DNA of 64,000 nucleotides from positions 2,232,001 to 2,296,000 of the forward strand of contig CP016490.1 of the NCBI GenBank assembly GCA_002966495.1, written 5' to 3'. The translations under genes were made by a program, and so were the position numbers. Below the pieces are notes generated by a model. It saw only the letters and a program-made list of their open reading frames with translations, was not told the origin of the DNA and ran no database searches. Position 1 is the first letter of the stretch, and every line of letters begins with the position of its first letter. Below are positions 63,139 through 64,000 of this stretch, in pieces. The stretch is from Halomonas sp. GFAJ-1 (GTDB lineage: Bacteria > Pseudomonadota > Gammaproteobacteria > Pseudomonadales > Halomonadaceae).

Positions 63139-63732
63139 ATGAGCAAGCAACTTGCTGACAGTGTCACACCCCGTGATGACTTATTGGTGTGGATTGATTT
63201 GGAAATGACCGGCCTGGACCCTAACAAAGAGCGCATCATCGAGGTGGCGACGCTCATTACCGACGCGGATTTAAACGTGGTGGCGGAAGGGCCGGTGATT
63301 GCGGTGAAACAGCCTGATAGCCTGCTGGCACAAATGGATGACTGGAACCAGAAAACTCACGGCGAGTCTGGCTTAGTCGCCCGTGTCAAAGCAAGTCAGG
63401 TGGAAACAGCCGAAGCCGAGCAGCAAACCCTAGCGTTTTTGCAGCAATACGCGGTGGCGGGGTCGTCGCCCATGTGTGGTAACAGTATTCACCAGGACCG
63501 TCGTTTTCTAGAACGCGAAATGCCTGCGCTGCTCGATTTCTTTCACTACCGCAACCTGGATGTTTCGACGCTAAAAGAGTTAGCAAAACGCTGGAGTCCT
63601 GGTGCTTTGGTAGGCTTTAAAAAGCAAAACGTGCATTTAGCCATGGATGATATTAAAGAGTCGATTGCTGAACTGGCCCACTACCGGAGTACATTTTTAC
63701 GCGTTGACTCTGGAAATGATGAAGAAGAGTAA
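63139..63732 (+). CDS. orn: oligoribonuclease
   Basis: A 197-residue DEDDh exoribonuclease. Motifs VWIDLEMTGLDP, MCGNSIHQDRRFLEREMP and the late HLAMDDIKESI carry the catalytic acids and His. It degrades 2-5-nt RNAs and pGpG. The ATG at 63139 (MSKQLA) has AAGGA at good spacing, better than the ATG at 63130. Ends 6 bases before the convergent queG stop. Confidence 0.96.
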   Translation: MSKQLADSVTPRDDLLVWIDLEMTGLDPNKERIIEVATLITDADLNVVAEGPVIAVKQPDSLLAQMDDWNQKTHGESGLVARVKASQVETAEAEQQTLAFLQQYAVAGSSPMCGNSIHQDRRFLEREMPALLDFFHYRNLDVSTLKELAKRWSPGALVGFKKQNVHLAMDDIKESIAELAHYRSTFLRVDSGNDEEE

Positions 63733-63737
63733 GGCGG

Positions 63738-64000
63738 TTAATAAGCGTCACTGGTAATGCGCGCATTGCGCTTGAGGTGCTGCTCTTCAAGAGCCCAGGT
63801 GACGTGCTCACGCACGAGTTCGCTTGGATAGGCCCTACGCGCCCATAGGGCGGCTTCCACGGCCTCGCTCCAGGGCGCGTTGCCCAGGCCAACGGCGATA
63901 TTGCGTAGCCAGCGCTCATATCCAATGCGCCGTATGGGGCTGCCCGCCGTTTTGTCTAAAAACTCCTCTTCGCCCCAGGCGAAGAGGCTGCAAAGATCGG
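63738..64000 (-). CDS. queG: C-terminal end of epoxyqueuosine reductase (partial)
   Basis: 87 codons of the 3' end; the gene runs off the right edge. The segments FAWGEEEFL, GSPIRRIGYERWLRN and NIAVGLGNAPW match the end of QueG, which reduces epoxyqueuosine to queuosine in tRNA. The iron-sulfur motifs lie outside the window. The orn-queG convergent pair is a common gammaproteobacterial arrangement. Confidence 0.88.
   Translation of the reverse strand, partial: DLCSLFAWGEEEFLDKTAGSPIRRIGYERWLRNIAVGLGNAPWSEAVEAALWARRAYPSELVREHVTWALEEQHLKRNARITSDAY

Noticed and set aside
1..64000. CRISPR array, tRNA, rRNA or prophage
   Set aside because: I saw no regularly spaced repeats, no tRNA cloverleaf, no rRNA stretch and no phage structural genes, though a scan by eye can miss a single tRNA.

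Overview
The window looks like a chromosomal segment of a halophilic or marine gammaproteobacterium close to Halomonas (Halomonadaceae). The evidence is gammaproteobacterial housekeeping genes (parE, parC, cmoAB, the EF-P lysylation genes, orn, rsgA), a betaine/carnitine economy, a full histidine-utilisation operon and a bacterial voltage-gated sodium channel. Coding density is high and many genes overlap by 1-11 bases. I saw no rRNA, tRNA, CRISPR array or prophage.

Layout. 0-5.2 kb: a carnitine-to-glycine-betaine module on the minus strand (cdhC-cdhA-cdhB, a BCCT transporter, an alpha/beta hydrolase like acylcarnitine hydrolase), with the tail of a betaine/carnitine-type binding protein on the plus strand. 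5.5-15.1 kb: a glutamate decarboxylase and a periplasmic Ntn amide hydrolase (minus), divergent from an AspT-type antiporter that runs straight into a complete ytcA-mdtN-mdtO-mdtP-like tripartite efflux set (plus). 15.1-17.2 kb: a flavin/PNPOx-type stress protein and a secreted broad-specificity amino-acid racemase. 17.3-25.2 kb: the hut operon (hutC, two HutC-type operators, hutI-hutG-hutU-hutH, a transporter). 25.3-35.4 kb: an amidase, cmoM-rsmC, greB, a TPR protein, nudF-yqiB-cpdA, a lipoprotein, and cysD-cysN behind two tandem palindromes.

35.4-41.5 kb is the most accessory part: a tungstate ABC transporter (tupA, tupC, tupB), then a TnpB-only IS605/IS1341-type element. Both end hairpins and a likely guide RNA (omega RNA) can be read directly, and the TnpB has an intact RuvC triad but a degraded zinc ribbon. 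After it come a small ORF coupled to an App1-like phosphatase, and a membrane zinc peptidase.

41.5-64 kb is mostly core: cmoA-cmoB, pgi, parE, a chemoreceptor with a sigma-28-type promoter lodged between parE and parC, serB, a lipoprotein, a BacNav sodium channel, leuA, an unknown membrane protein, the epmB/efp/epmA set that makes and lysylates EF-P, psd, rhdA, rsgA, orn and the end of queG. The cpdA-parE-parC-serB-rhdA/psd-rsgA-orn-queG series resembles the gene order I recall from Pseudomonas, with the other modules inserted.

The best candidates for something new are the TnpB element (zinc ribbon lost, end structure kept) and the combined decarboxylase / amide hydrolase / antiporter / efflux locus at 5.5-15 kb. 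All names rest on reading motifs by eye; no database search was run.
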